From Flavimaribacter sp024343425 (lineage in GTDB: Bacteria > Pseudomonadota > Alphaproteobacteria > Rhizobiales > Rhizobiaceae): DNA of 64,000 bases. Positions 44,065 to 54,079 of this stretch are shown one piece after another. A program made the translations under genes and the position numbers. The stretch covers positions 2,852,001-2,916,000 of the forward strand of contig OZ245773.1 of assembly GCA_965227645.1 (NCBI GenBank). The letters are read 5' to 3'. Positions within the stretch are counted from its first letter, which is position 1. Each line of letters starts with the position of its first letter. The notes under the pieces were generated by a model that saw nothing but the letters and a program-made list of their open reading frames with translations, did no database searches and had not been told where the DNA came from.

Positions 44065-44451
44065 CTTCTTGTCCCCGTTGGTTCGTTTGTCTTGCCTGTT
44101 AAACTTCCGAGAGAGCCCCGGTTCTTGCCGGTTTGTCCGGCGTTTTGTTGATGAGGCGAGTGTGCACGCAGCCGCTGAATCCGGTGTTAAACAGCATGAT
44201 TAACTGGAGGAAAACAAAACTCAAACGATTGGTAAATTTGGTTTTTTGTTAAACATCGAAGCGCCCGGCTTTGCGCAGTTTCGCGATGAATTTAATAAAA
44301 TTGCAGGAATTCGGATTGAAACCCTTTGCTAACCACAGCGAAAGGCGATGTCGGAAAACTCTTCATCCCGCACCCTGATTTGACCGATTGGCAGCCGACT
44401 GAAATCCCTTTATCGTCATCCCCAAGAGCCTGAATGTGGAGGAAACATGAT
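44065..44451. other. AT-rich gene-free interval
   Basis: About 390 bp with T- and A-rich runs (44200-44320) and no gene. It separates the divergent Sel1-like and DUF2147 genes and should carry both promoters. Confidence 0.55.
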
Positions 44452-44802
44452 ATGTTCAGACGGTTGCTTATCAGCGCGCTGCTTCCCGGACTGCTATACG
44501 CGTCTTCAGCCATGGCCGCCGACGCCATACAGGGAAACTGGACGACGGAGTCCGGAGAAACGGCGTCAATCGCGCCCTGCGGCGGCGGGAATTTCTGCAT
44601 TACGCTGAAAACCGGCTCCTATGCGGGCAAGAAGATAGGCACGCTCGCCAATAGCGGCGGCGTCTACAAGGGCAAGATCACGGATCCGTCGGACGACAAG
44701 ACCTACAGCGGCAAGGCGTCGATCTCCGGCGCCACGCTGAAGATGAGCGGATGCGTGCTCGCCGGCCTGATTTGCCGCTCCCAGAACTGGAAAAAACAGT
44801 AG
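44452..44802 (+). CDS. DUF2147-family secreted protein
   Basis: The 116-residue protein has a signal peptide (cut after AMAA, about residue 23) and the DUF2147 pattern: GNWTTESGETASIAPCGGGN, KITDPSDDKTYSGKASISG and LKMSGCVLAGLICRSQNW. The family is a small periplasmic beta-barrel fold of unknown role. ATG 44452 follows GGAGGAA with a nine-base gap; ATG 44434 is in frame but lacks a site. Confidence 0.85.
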   Translation: MFRRLLISALLPGLLYASSAMAADAIQGNWTTESGETASIAPCGGGNFCITLKTGSYAGKKIGTLANSGGVYKGKITDPSDDKTYSGKASISGATLKMSGCVLAGLICRSQNWKKQ

Positions 44803-44826
44803 GAGCAGTCCTCCAGGCGGGGCGCG

Positions 44827-45537
44827 TCAGCGCCGCGCCCGTTGTCCGAAGAGTACCTTCTGGACTTCCTTGTCATCGGCGAGGTTCGCCTGGCGGCGCT
44901 TGTCCTTGCCGACTTCCGTTCCCCTGATCACGGCCGGGCGCGCCCGCATCGTTTCGAACCAGCGCTTGAGGTTCGGGAAATCGTCGAGATCCTGACCCTG
45001 GCGCTCGTAGGGCATGACCCAGCCGATACACGCCATGTCGGCGATCGAATAGTCGCCGGCCAGGAATTCGCGATCCTTCAGCCGCGTATCCATGACGCCA
45101 TAGAGACGGTTCACCTCGTTCGTGTATCGGTCGATGGCGTAGGGCACCTTCTCGGGCGCATATTGTCTGAAATGATGGGCCTGGCCAGCCATCGGGCCAA
45201 GACCGCCCATCTGCCAGAAGAGCCATTCGTCGACGGCGACGCGCGCGCGCTCGTCCGACGGATAGAAACGGCCGAACTTGCGTCCGAGATATTGCAGGAT
45301 TGCGCCGGATTCGAACACCGAGATCGGTTTGCCGCCCGGTCCCTCCGGGTCTATGATCGCGGGCATCCGGTTATTTGGAGCGATCTTCAGGAATTCCGGC
45401 TCGAACTGCTCCCCCTTGCCGATGTGCACATATTTCACTTCGTAGGGACATTCGAGTTCCTCGAGCATGATGGAAATCTTCCAGCCATTCGGAGTGGGCC
45501 AGTAATACAGTTCGATCGGACTGGTCTGCTTGGTCAT
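44827..45537 (-). CDS. Nu-class glutathione transferase (YfcG/YghU-like)
   Basis: The 236-residue protein begins with IELYYWPTPNGWKISIMLEE, the Thr-Pro-Asn-Gly-Trp-Lys motif of YfcG/YghU-type disulfide-bond reductases. It continues with NNRMPAIID (cis-Pro), SVFESGAILQYLGRK and DYSIADMACIGWV in the helical domain. It should reduce disulfides with glutathione. ATG 45537 has GGAG seven bases upstream. Confidence 0.9.
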   Translation of the reverse strand: MTKQTSPIELYYWPTPNGWKISIMLEELECPYEVKYVHIGKGEQFEPEFLKIAPNNRMPAIIDPEGPGGKPISVFESGAILQYLGRKFGRFYPSDERARVAVDEWLFWQMGGLGPMAGQAHHFRQYAPEKVPYAIDRYTNEVNRLYGVMDTRLKDREFLAGDYSIADMACIGWVMPYERQGQDLDDFPNLKRWFETMRARPAVIRGTEVGKDKRRQANLADDKEVQKVLFGQRARR

Positions 45538-45710
45538 GGGAAGCTCCGCAAATTCTGATGACAATCACTTAGTGCACCGGAGTGGCTTCGTGAAGCAAGG
45601 GGGCGATCCGGTCAGAAAAAAGAGATGAACGGCGGATGAACGCAATCATCATCCGGTGTTCATCCACCGCATGGAACTTTTGCGTTGCTGCAAAGATCGG
45701 GGATCTGACC

Positions 45711-45899
45711 ATGGGAACTCTTCTTTCGCGTCATTTCATCGGGCTTGCGGCGGTCTGCCACCTGATCGTCGCGCTGGCGTTCCACTCCACGCACCGTCCG
45801 CCGCAGGAGCGCCACTGGGTTGCGGCCGCAGAGCCGTCTCTCGCCATTCCGGTCGACCGGTCCGGCCCTTTCAATTGCTGCTCAAAAATTGGTCAGTGA
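45711..45899 (+). CDS. Doubtful small protein with one hydrophobic segment
   Basis: A 62-codon frame begins MGTLLSRHFIGLAAVCHLIV, which looks like an N-terminal membrane anchor or signal, followed by a polar tail. There is no clear ribosome binding site and no family resemblance. It lies in the gap between the divergent GST and AMP nucleosidase genes. Confidence 0.3.
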   Translation: MGTLLSRHFIGLAAVCHLIVALAFHSTHRPPQERHWVAAAEPSLAIPVDRSGPFNCCSKIGQ

Positions 45900-45947
45900 G
45901 ACGGTGTTTGTCGTTTAAATGCCATGCCGTCCCGACTATATTGGAGC

Positions 45948-47453
45948 ATGGACAAGAGAATCAAACATCACGAACATATCTCGATCATATCGCCTCCGGA
46001 GATCCCGGACGCCTCGTATTCCAATGCGCGGGAAGCGGTCGACGCGATCGAGGCCATCTATACAAGAAACGTCAATTTCCTCCGCAAGAAATTTCTGTCG
46101 CTGGGCGCCGGCAAGGATTTCGAGCTGTGCCGGCATCGCGCCTATTATCCGCAGGTCTCGCTTTCGACCTCGACTTTTTCGCAGGTCGATTCGCGCCTCG
46201 CTTTCGGCCATGTTCCGGCTCCGGGAAATTACACGGCGACCATCACACGTCCCGATCTGTTCAGAACCTATCTGGAAAACCAGCTCGACCTGTTGATCCG
46301 GAACCACAACGTTCAGCTGCAGGTTGGCGAATCGGACACGCCGATCCCGCTGCATTTCGCCATGGGCGACGACACCATTGCGGAAGCCGCCATGGCCAAT
46401 CCGATCACCACACCGCTGCGCGATCTCTTCGACACGCCCGACCTGACCATCACCAACGACGCCATCGTCAACGGCACCTACGACATAGACAATGCAGACC
46501 AGCTTCCGCTTGCCGCCTTCACGGCGCAGCGGGTCGACTATTCGCTGGCGCGCCTGTCGCATTACACGGCCACGCGCGCCGAGCATTTCCAGAACTTCGT
46601 CCTGTTCACGAACTACCAGTTCTACATCGATGAGTTCCGCGAGCACGCGCGCGAACTGATGCGCAATGGCGGCGGCGGCTACTCCGCTTTCGTCGAACCC
46701 GGCAATGTGGAAACCCGCGCCGGCCAGGATTCGCCGACAGATCCGGAAACCGCCGTGCGCATGCCGCAAATGCCCGCATACCACCTCAAGAAGGAAGGCC
46801 ATGGCGGCATAACCATGGTCAATATCGGCATCGGCCCGTCAAACGCGAAAACCATTACGGACCATGTCGCGGTGCTGCGGCCCCATGCCTGGCTGATGCT
46901 TGGCCATTGCGCCGGACTGCGCAACACCCAGCGGCTCGGAGACTATGTGCTCGCCCACGCCTATGTTCGCGAGGATCATGTGCTTGACGACGATCTGCCG
47001 GTCTGGGTGCCCATACCGGCGCTCGCCGAAATTCAGGTCGCGCTGCAGGAAGCCGTCGCCGACGTCACCGGATTCGAAGGCTATGACCTGAAACGCATCA
47101 TGCGCACCGGCACCGTGGCCACCATCGACAACAGAAACTGGGAGCTGGTCGACCAGAGCGGTCCGGTGAAACGCCTTTCACAGTCGCGCGCAATCGCGCT
47201 CGACATGGAATCGGCGACCATCGCCGCAAACGGCTTCCGTTTCAGGGTGCCCTACGGCACGCTTCTGTGCATCTCGGACAAGCCGCTGCACGGCGAACTC
47301 AAACTGCCCGGCATGGCGACCGAGTTCTACCGAAAGCAGGTCAACCAGCACCTGAAAATCGGAATTCTGGCGCTGGAAAAGCTCGCGGAAATGCCGCCCG
47401 AACGGCTTCATTCCCGCAAACTCAGAAGCTTCTTCGAACCGGCTTTTCAGTAG
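45948..47453 (+). CDS. amn: AMP nucleosidase
   Basis: The product of about 501 residues has the AMP nucleosidase N-terminal domain (ARFTYPQV-like YYPQVSLSTSTFSQVDSRLA) and the phosphorylase-type catalytic domain with TMVNIGIGPSNAKTITDHVA, PHAWLMLGHCAGLRNTQ and ALDMESATIAANG, the last containing the Met-Glu-Ser ribose-contact motif. It hydrolyses AMP to adenine and ribose 5-phosphate. ATG 45948 begins the conserved part; ATG 45924 is an alternative. The stop lies one base from the stop of the convergent MFS gene. Confidence 0.93.
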   Translation: MDKRIKHHEHISIISPPEIPDASYSNAREAVDAIEAIYTRNVNFLRKKFLSLGAGKDFELCRHRAYYPQVSLSTSTFSQVDSRLAFGHVPAPGNYTATITRPDLFRTYLENQLDLLIRNHNVQLQVGESDTPIPLHFAMGDDTIAEAAMANPITTPLRDLFDTPDLTITNDAIVNGTYDIDNADQLPLAAFTAQRVDYSLARLSHYTATRAEHFQNFVLFTNYQFYIDEFREHARELMRNGGGGYSAFVEPGNVETRAGQDSPTDPETAVRMPQMPAYHLKKEGHGGITMVNIGIGPSNAKTITDHVAVLRPHAWLMLGHCAGLRNTQRLGDYVLAHAYVREDHVLDDDLPVWVPIPALAEIQVALQEAVADVTGFEGYDLKRIMRTGTVATIDNRNWELVDQSGPVKRLSQSRAIALDMESATIAANGFRFRVPYGTLLCISDKPLHGELKLPGMATEFYRKQVNQHLKIGILALEKLAEMPPERLHSRKLRSFFEPAFQ

Positions 47454-47454
47454 T

Positions 47455-48717
47455 TCACGCTGGCGCGGCGTCTTCCCGCCAGTTCGGATCCAGCCGGCTG
47501 ACGCTGCGGTGACGCCGCCACAGCAGCGCGACCATGACGAGCGCTATGGCGCAGGCGCCCATGCCGATCATCAGCGGAAAACCAGGGTTGATCGACATCG
47601 TGGCGCCGCCGATGAAAGACGATGACCCGGAGCCGATCGTATAGAGGGCGATCGCCACGCCCATGACCCACCCCTGTTCCGTCCCGTCCACGCTTTGGGA
47701 GAACATCGACAGCAATGTCGGATAGGTGAATGAAAACGCGCCGATCAGCGGGATGACGAGAACATAAGCGAAGAGCGGCCAGGGATTGACGAGAAGCGCC
47801 GCCATCGCGGCTATCATGACGATGACGGTGACCACGATCACCTGGACCTGTGTTGCGCGGGCTGCGACAGGGCCCACCAGAAACGCGCTGATAAATCCCA
47901 TGGTCGCGCCCATGACGATCATGACGGCGCTATTTTGAACGGTGTCGAACTGGAAGCGCGTAAACAGGAAGTCGCTCATGAAGATGAAGCAGGCGTTGAA
48001 GCCCATCACTGCAAAGAAGAACACCGGCGCCAGCCGCAACGTGACCGGATGTTTGAGGATTCGCCAGAGCGTTAAAAACACCTCCGAAAGACCGAAATCG
48101 ACCGCGCGCCGCCTGGCCAGCGTTTCGGAGAAAAACACCGAAATCAGCACCATATTGACCGCAATCAGCAAAATCGCCGTGTAGAGCGGCCATTGCAACG
48201 AAGCGTAGGCGCCCATCACCGCCTTGTCGCTGAAGACGCCGGTAAAGAGCGGGCCAGTCACCATACCAAGCGCGACGGCGCCGCCGATATATCCCATCAA
48301 CCGCGCCTTCTGTCTGTCGTCATCGCATTGATCGATCAGGGCGGCTTGCGCAATCGGCTGGTTGCCGGCCGTGAAGCCCCCAACAACTCGACCGATAATG
48401 AGAAGCGTCAGGCTGGCGGTCTCAAGCGCCATCGCGGTGCAGGCATAGGCGGCCAATGCGCCCACAAGGCAAATCAGGATGCAGATTTTGCGGCCGATAT
48501 AGTCCGAGAGTTTGGAGATAAAGGCCGCCCCGAAGAACCAGGCCGTAAAAAACAGGCCCAGAACAATGCCGAATCGCATTTCGCGCGAGGCCGCCGACAT
48601 GGATTTCGGCAGGAAATCCTGGGTCGGATCGAGCATGATCGAGCTCAGAAGCGGGAATAAAAGCCCCTGCCCCAGAATGTCGATATAGACAACGAACAGG
48701 AGCGCCAGTCTCGCCAT
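47455..48717 (-). CDS. MFS transporter (TetA-like DHA1 type)
   Basis: The 420-residue protein has twelve hydrophobic segments, the loop motif GAAFISKLSDYIGRKICIL (G-x3-D-x2-GRK, about residues 62-81) and IIGRVVGGFTAGNQPIAQAA, typical of drug-proton antiporters. The substrate is unknown. It follows the ETF-QO gene by 27 bp in the same direction and could be co-transcribed with it. Confidence 0.88.
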   Translation of the reverse strand: MARLALLFVVYIDILGQGLLFPLLSSIMLDPTQDFLPKSMSAASREMRFGIVLGLFFTAWFFGAAFISKLSDYIGRKICILICLVGALAAYACTAMALETASLTLLIIGRVVGGFTAGNQPIAQAALIDQCDDDRQKARLMGYIGGAVALGMVTGPLFTGVFSDKAVMGAYASLQWPLYTAILLIAVNMVLISVFFSETLARRRAVDFGLSEVFLTLWRILKHPVTLRLAPVFFFAVMGFNACFIFMSDFLFTRFQFDTVQNSAVMIVMGATMGFISAFLVGPVAARATQVQVIVVTVIVMIAAMAALLVNPWPLFAYVLVIPLIGAFSFTYPTLLSMFSQSVDGTEQGWVMGVAIALYTIGSGSSSFIGGATMSINPGFPLMIGMGACAIALVMVALLWRRHRSVSRLDPNWREDAAPA

Positions 48718-48744
48718 CAGGTTCCCCGGCCCCCTGAAGCCTCG

Positions 48745-50415
48745 TCACATCTCGGTGTAGACAGGCCCCTCGCCGCCCTGCGGCGGAACCCAGTTTATGT
48801 TCTGGTTGGGGTCCTTGATATCACAGGTCTTGCAGTGAACACAGTTCTGCGCGTTGATCACGAAACGCGGTTCGTCCTCGCCTTCCGTGACCCATTCATA
48901 AACAGCCGCCGGGCAATAACGGGACGACGGCCCCGCATAGACCTCGAATTCGGAGTCCTTCTGCAGTTCCGGGTTCTTGACCTGCAGGTGAACCGGCTCG
49001 TCTTCCTCGTGATTGGTGTTCGACAGGAAGACCGAAGAGAGCCGGTCGAACGTCAGCACGCCGTCGGGCTTGGGATAATCGATCTTCTTGCAGTCCTTCG
49101 CAGGCTTCAGGCAGGCGTAGTCCGGCTTGCCGTGCTTCAGCGTGCCGAGGAAGGAAAAGCCGCCGAGAAGCGTGTTGACCCACATGTCCAGACCGCCCAG
49201 CATGACCCCGCCGATGGTGCCGAGCTTCGACCACAACGGCTTGACGTTGCGCACGAGCTTCAGGTCCTTGCCGATGTCGCTGTCGCGCCACTCTTCTTCA
49301 TAGGCGGTGATTTCGTCAGACGCGCGGCCCTCCTTCAGCGCCGCTGCGACATGCTCCGCCGCCATCATGCCCGAGAGGACCGCGTTGTGCGACCCCTTGA
49401 TCCGCGGCACATTGACGAAGCCCGCCGAACAGCCGATCAGCGCCCCGCCCGGGAACGTCAGTTTCGGAACGGACTGCCAGCCGCCTTCGGTGATGGCGCG
49501 GCCGCCATAGGAGATCCGCTTCGCGCCTTCAAAGGTGGGCGCGATCGCCGGATGCGTCTTGAACCGCTGGAACTCGCCGAAGGGCGAGAGATACGGATTC
49601 TGATAATTGAGATGCATCACGAAGCCGACAGCGACCTTGTTGTCTTCGAGATGATAGAGGAACGAACCACCACCGGTCTTCATGTCGAGCGGCCAGCCGA
49701 AACTGTGCTGGACAAGGCCTGGCTGGTGCTTGTCCGGCGCGACTTCCCAGAGCTCCTTGATGCCGATGCCGAATTTCTGCGGCTCCCGGCCCTTCGCCAG
49801 GTCGAACCGGCTGATCAGCTGCTTGGCGAGCGACCCGCGCACGCCTTCGCCGATCAGCACATATTTGCCGTGCAGTTCCATGCCGCGCGCATAGTTCGGT
49901 CCGGGCTTGCCCTCGCGATCCAGGCCCATGTCGCCGGTTGCGACGCCCATCACCGCGCCGTCGTCATTGTAGAGCAATTCCGTCGCCGCAAATCCGGGAT
50001 AGACCTCGACGCCCGCTTCCTCGGCCTTGGCGCCCAGCCAGCGGCATACATTGCCGAGCGAGACGATGTAGTTGCCGTGATTGTTCATCAGCGGCGGCAT
50101 CATGAAATTCGGCAGGGTGACCGCGCCGGCGGGGCCGAGAAACAGGAATTTGTCTTTTTTGACGGGGGTTTTGAACGGATGTTCGGGGTCGTCGCGCCAG
50201 TCTGGCAGAAGCCGGTCCACGCCGACGGGATCCACCACGGCGCCCGACAGGATATGCGCGCCGACCTCGGCGCCCTTTTCCAGAACAACCACCGACATTT
50301 CCGGATCCAGTTGCTTGAGACGGATTGCCGCGGACAGGCCTGCGGGACCGGCGCCGACGATAACCACGTCGAACTCCATGCTCTCGCGTTCCGGCAGTTC
50401 CATCTCTTCGCTCAT
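48745..50415 (-). CDS. Electron transfer flavoprotein-ubiquinone oxidoreductase
   Basis: The 556-residue enzyme has an FAD motif DVVIVGAGPAGLSAAIRL (about residues 14-31), the ubiquinone region GWPLDMKTGGGSFLYHLED, and a C-terminal 4Fe-4S cluster site with CPAAVYE and NCVHCKTCDIKDPNQNI (split). It passes electrons from ETF to ubiquinone at the inner membrane during acyl-CoA and amine oxidation. ATG 50415 has GGAGG nine bases upstream; the frame continues upstream without similarity. Confidence 0.95.
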   Translation of the reverse strand: MSEEMELPERESMEFDVVIVGAGPAGLSAAIRLKQLDPEMSVVVLEKGAEVGAHILSGAVVDPVGVDRLLPDWRDDPEHPFKTPVKKDKFLFLGPAGAVTLPNFMMPPLMNNHGNYIVSLGNVCRWLGAKAEEAGVEVYPGFAATELLYNDDGAVMGVATGDMGLDREGKPGPNYARGMELHGKYVLIGEGVRGSLAKQLISRFDLAKGREPQKFGIGIKELWEVAPDKHQPGLVQHSFGWPLDMKTGGGSFLYHLEDNKVAVGFVMHLNYQNPYLSPFGEFQRFKTHPAIAPTFEGAKRISYGGRAITEGGWQSVPKLTFPGGALIGCSAGFVNVPRIKGSHNAVLSGMMAAEHVAAALKEGRASDEITAYEEEWRDSDIGKDLKLVRNVKPLWSKLGTIGGVMLGGLDMWVNTLLGGFSFLGTLKHGKPDYACLKPAKDCKKIDYPKPDGVLTFDRLSSVFLSNTNHEEDEPVHLQVKNPELQKDSEFEVYAGPSSRYCPAAVYEWVTEGEDEPRFVINAQNCVHCKTCDIKDPNQNINWVPPQGGEGPVYTEM

Positions 50416-50684
50416 GCCAAATCCCTCCAAAACTCTTGCGCCTCGGCGTAATCCTACAGGGAATAACCCGCGCGCAAGGCCAGTGCAATTGTTTAGAACC
50501 ATTCCGTTCTTCAGATAGTGATTTACCTTGACGTAAACGTAAGTCAACATCAACAGTCTGAAAACAGCGCGTTTTCAGTGTACTACGACAGTCCGCCTCC
50601 GGAACCTGCGCGCATTCTGTCCACAGCCGGCTCCAACGTCACAGTTTACTTTTCACCGTCCGGTCGCTGCGATAGGATCGCGGC

Positions 50685-51575
50685 ATGACGACAGGCAACG
50701 AAAAAGCGGCGCAGGCGGGACCAGAGGCAAATCTGGCGACATTGCTGCGTTTCTACGCCGAATCCGGAGTGGATGCGCTTGTTGGAGATGAACCGGTCAA
50801 CCGTTTTGCGGAATCGGAGAAGCCGAAGCCGGCCCCAGCGCCCGCCCGCGCGGTTCCGGAAAAGTCCCCGCCTCCCGGCCGCAGCGACCAGCGCGGACCG
50901 CAACCTCCGCCGCCGTCGGCGACGCCTGCCGCCGCAGCCATTCCGGATCAGGCGGCCGTCAACAATGCGCGGGAAACCGCCGCGAAAGCAGCCTCCATCG
51001 ACGCCTTGCGCGAGGCGCTGCTCGCTTTCAACGGCTGCAATCTGCGCTCCGGCGCCCGCAACACTGTCTTTGCGGACGGCAATCCGGCCGCAGACATCAT
51101 GTTTGTGGGCGAGGCTCCGGGACGCGACGAGGACAGGCAGGGTCTGCCCTTCGTCGGGCGCGCCGGACAATTGCTCGACCGAATGCTGGCAGCGATCAAC
51201 CTGGATCGCGAAAACGTCTACATTACGAACATGATCCCCTGGCGTCCTCCCGGCAACAGAACGCCGACGCCCTTCGAGATCGAACTGTGCCGGCCGTTCA
51301 TCGAGCGGCATATCGCGCTTGCGAACCCGAAAATCGTTGTTTTTCTCGGCAATGTCTCGACCAAGTCGATGCTCAATACGACGCGCGGCATTCTTTCGAT
51401 CCGCGGTTCATGGACGCGCTACAAGCAAGGCGACGCGCTGGACATACCGGCGCTGCCCACACTGCATCCCGCCTATCTCCTGCGTAATCCCGCGCACAAG
51501 CGCCTGTCCTGGATGGATTTCCTGGCGCTCAAAAAGCGCGCTGACGAAATCACATCACAGCCGGACGACAGCTGA
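50685..51575 (+). CDS. Uracil-DNA glycosylase, family 4/5-like
   Basis: The 296-residue protein has a Pro/Ala-rich linker (about residues 45-90) ahead of a UDG domain: motif A GEAPGRDEDRQGLPFVGRAG (143-162), ITNMIPWRPPGNRTPTP, and motif B HPAYLLR. It removes uracil from DNA. Family 4 enzymes carry a 4Fe-4S cluster held by four cysteines; here only Cys in FNGCNL and ELCRPF stand at such positions, so the cluster may be altered or absent. Neighbours give no further hint. Confidence 0.88.
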   Translation: MTTGNEKAAQAGPEANLATLLRFYAESGVDALVGDEPVNRFAESEKPKPAPAPARAVPEKSPPPGRSDQRGPQPPPPSATPAAAAIPDQAAVNNARETAAKAASIDALREALLAFNGCNLRSGARNTVFADGNPAADIMFVGEAPGRDEDRQGLPFVGRAGQLLDRMLAAINLDRENVYITNMIPWRPPGNRTPTPFEIELCRPFIERHIALANPKIVVFLGNVSTKSMLNTTRGILSIRGSWTRYKQGDALDIPALPTLHPAYLLRNPAHKRLSWMDFLALKKRADEITSQPDDS

Positions 51576-51749
51576 CGCCTGCGGGTCGGATTTATGCGCG
51601 GCTGTCGCAAATTGGGGCGCATGTCGTTTCCAGATGTGAAAGCGTCAAAAGCATCCGACCGATTCGCCGACAGGGATCCACGGCCATCCGGCCTCGAAAA
51701 CGGAACGTCCACTCCATTTTACTGAGTTGTAGGCAAGGACTGATTTGAT

Positions 51750-53012
51750 ATGGCCCGCAATCTGTTGCCCGTAGCAAGCCTGCTATTGTCCGTATTCTTC
51801 ATGATGATCGCCGGCGGTCTGGCCGGCTATCTCCTGCCGCTTCGCGCGGTGGGCGAAGGCTGGTCGACATTCCATATTTCGATGATCGCTACGAGCTATT
51901 CTCTCTTCTTCACGCTTGGATGCATCGTGGTTCCACGCATGGTGCTGCGCGTCGGCCATGTGCGCGTGTTTGCGGTCCTTGCGGCGCTCATGTCGATATC
52001 GCTGCTCATGCATGCGCTTATCGTCGAGATCCCGGCCTGGATTCTCATTCGCGGCATCGCGGGATTTTCGATCGCCGGCGGCTATATGGTGATCGAAAGC
52101 TGGCTCAACGAACGGGTCACCAACGACACGCGCGGCGCCGTCTTCTCGGTCTACATGGTCGTATCCATGATCGGATTGATGGCCGGCCAGTACATCGTCC
52201 CCCTCGGCAATCCCATGTTGCCGACGCTGTTCATGGTCTGCGCCGTAATCTACGCCATGGCGCTTATCCCGACCGGCCTGTCCAACGCCCAGTCCCCACA
52301 GCCGCTGACGCAGGTGTCCATCGATCTGAAGCAGCTTTACCTGACATCGCCCGCTGCGGTAATAGGCTGCCTGCTTGCAGGCGTTATCGGCGGCAGCTGG
52401 CTCAACCTGGCGCCCGTCTATGCGCAGTTGAGTGGCCTTTCCACTACTTCGGGCGCAACCATGCTGGCGCTCGCCATGTTCGGCGGGGCGTTGCTCCAGA
52501 TTCCGCTCGGCCGGATGTCGGACCGCATGGATCGCCGCTACGTCATGGCCTTCGCTGGCGGCGTCGGCGCTTTCATGTGCGTTCTGGCGTTGCTGTTCGG
52601 CGCCGGCAATCTGTACGCCTTTTTCACGATCATGTTCCTGCTCGGCACGGTGCTGTTTCCGATCTACGCCTTGAGCGTCGCGCACGCCAACGACCAAGCC
52701 GAAGCGCACGAATTCGTCATTATCTCGAGCGGCCTGCTCATCGTCTACGGCATCGGGACGATCGTCGGCCCAATGATCTCCGGCGCCCTGATGGACAAGG
52801 TTGGTCCCTTCGCCCTCTTCATCGTGATCGGCTTGAGTTTCCTCGCCTACGGGCTGCATTCGCTTTACCGCAGCTATCGCAGGGAGCGCGCCACCGATGA
52901 GGAAAGGGTCGAGTTCCAGCCCATACCGGTCACGCGCAACCATACGCCGCAGACCTTCGAACTCGATCCGCGCGTCGATTACGAGCCGGAGGAAAATTCT
53001 GAAAAGGCGTGA
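51750..53012 (+). CDS. MFS transporter (YcaD-like)
   Basis: The 420-residue protein has twelve hydrophobic segments; IIRGIAGFSIAGGYMVIESW-like residues (RGIAGFSIAGGYMVIESWLN) and QIPLGRMSDRMDRRYVM (the G-R-x-S-D-R-x-D-R-R loop between segments 8 and 9) fit the YcaD group. A hydrophilic C-terminal tail of ~45 residues follows. The substrate is unknown. It is the last ordinary chromosomal gene before the defence island. Confidence 0.88.
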   Translation: MARNLLPVASLLLSVFFMMIAGGLAGYLLPLRAVGEGWSTFHISMIATSYSLFFTLGCIVVPRMVLRVGHVRVFAVLAALMSISLLMHALIVEIPAWILIRGIAGFSIAGGYMVIESWLNERVTNDTRGAVFSVYMVVSMIGLMAGQYIVPLGNPMLPTLFMVCAVIYAMALIPTGLSNAQSPQPLTQVSIDLKQLYLTSPAAVIGCLLAGVIGGSWLNLAPVYAQLSGLSTTSGATMLALAMFGGALLQIPLGRMSDRMDRRYVMAFAGGVGAFMCVLALLFGAGNLYAFFTIMFLLGTVLFPIYALSVAHANDQAEAHEFVIISSGLLIVYGIGTIVGPMISGALMDKVGPFALFIVIGLSFLAYGLHSLYRSYRRERATDEERVEFQPIPVTRNHTPQTFELDPRVDYEPEENSEKA

Positions 53013-53210
53013 GCGCGCACATTTTGGTGCGCGGAAAACATTCATGATAAGGAAGATCGATGATTCATCCATTTCATTCGGATCAAAGGAGGCATTGTAG
53101 GTTAGATTCGTTCATGGAGCGTTGCGACACTAATGATGATCCATCGGACGGTATCTGACACCGGACAACCAAAGAAAAGTATGCGTTTACGAATGACTGG
53201 AAAAAGTGGA

Positions 53211-53447
53211 TGAACAGCACCATCTACGACGAAATGACTCAAATCCTTCCAGGATAAGAGCCGTGATCGCCTGTGCCACACGTCGCTGAATTTGTCTTAA
53301 CCTGCAATTTCGTTGGAAGGCCCAAGCTCTTCAACGGCCACACCACACGAGTTTATTTACAAGATATCGACTTCACACCCACAATGCTTCAAGCACAAGT
53401 CAATTCATCAATTCTCGGGAATGAATTTCCAGATTATTGATTACAAG
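53211..53447 (+). pseudogene. IS481/IS3-like transposase 3' remnant, left copy
   Basis: The DNA aligns with 60371-60593 at roughly 70% (for example GACTTCACACCCACAATGCT against GACTTCACATCCACAACGCT). Both correspond to the end of an integrase-type transposase, but this copy is broken by several frameshifts and has no usable frame. It marks the left edge of the defence island. Confidence 0.6.
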
Positions 53448-53522
53448 AAACAGGTTAAGCATTTCCATAATTTCACAGTTTGACCGCTATATCGATAATG
53501 CGTTGACCTCATAGTATAAGAC

Positions 53523-54014
53523 TCATTGCCAATCGTTCATTTCTACTGCTCCTCGCCGGAATTCTGCGACCAATGGCCATTCGGCATACTGGACATCACG
53601 TCCATCGATGAATTCGAGAATGTCATCAATCGCCCGCTCATTGTCGCCACTCTTGAAAAGGCATTCCCATACTATGCCGACTCGCCATCCTTCGGACAGA
53701 AATGCATTGGTTGCTCGAATGTCCCGTTCGACGTTCTTTTCGAACTTTTTAGCCCAGAACTCTTCATTCGTCGAAGGCGTGGTCGCGTATTTGCAGCCCT
53801 TGTGACGATGCCAGAAACAGCCATGGACAAACAAGACAACCTTATATTTGGGAAACACGAGATCTGGCTTTCCTGGAAGCTTGCCATCATGCAATCGGTA
53901 CCGGAATCCACGTGCGTGAAGCATCTTCCGAAGCGTCATCTCCGGCTTAGTGTTGCCTGACCGAATCGCTGACATCATGCGCGATCGCACCTGCTTCGAA
54001 ACTGTGTCAGCCAT
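53523..54014 (-). CDS. vsr: Vsr-type DNA mismatch endonuclease
   Basis: The 163-residue protein matches Vsr including catalytic positions: D51 in GKPDLVFP, H64 and H69 in FVHGCFWHRHKGC, the same numbering as E. coli Vsr. The N-terminal VRSRMMSAIRSGNTKPEMTLRK is also conserved. Vsr nicks T-G mismatches produced by deamination of 5-methylcytosine; relatives in restriction clusters may instead act as restriction nucleases. A C-terminal extension of ~20 residues is longer than in E. coli. It diverges from the methyltransferase with a 65-bp gap. Confidence 0.92.
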   Translation of the reverse strand: MADTVSKQVRSRMMSAIRSGNTKPEMTLRKMLHARGFRYRLHDGKLPGKPDLVFPKYKVVLFVHGCFWHRHKGCKYATTPSTNEEFWAKKFEKNVERDIRATNAFLSEGWRVGIVWECLFKSGDNERAIDDILEFIDGRDVQYAEWPLVAEFRRGAVEMNDWQ

Positions 54015-54079
54015 GTCCTTTTGTACCTGGATTTCCGTTGTGGGTAGAGTATAGGTGACAGAGAATGTAGGAGCATAAC

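Noticed and set aside
48835..50451. Long plus-strand frame (538 codons) over the ETF-QO gene
   Set aside because: It is an antisense shadow of an unmistakable ETF-QO gene.
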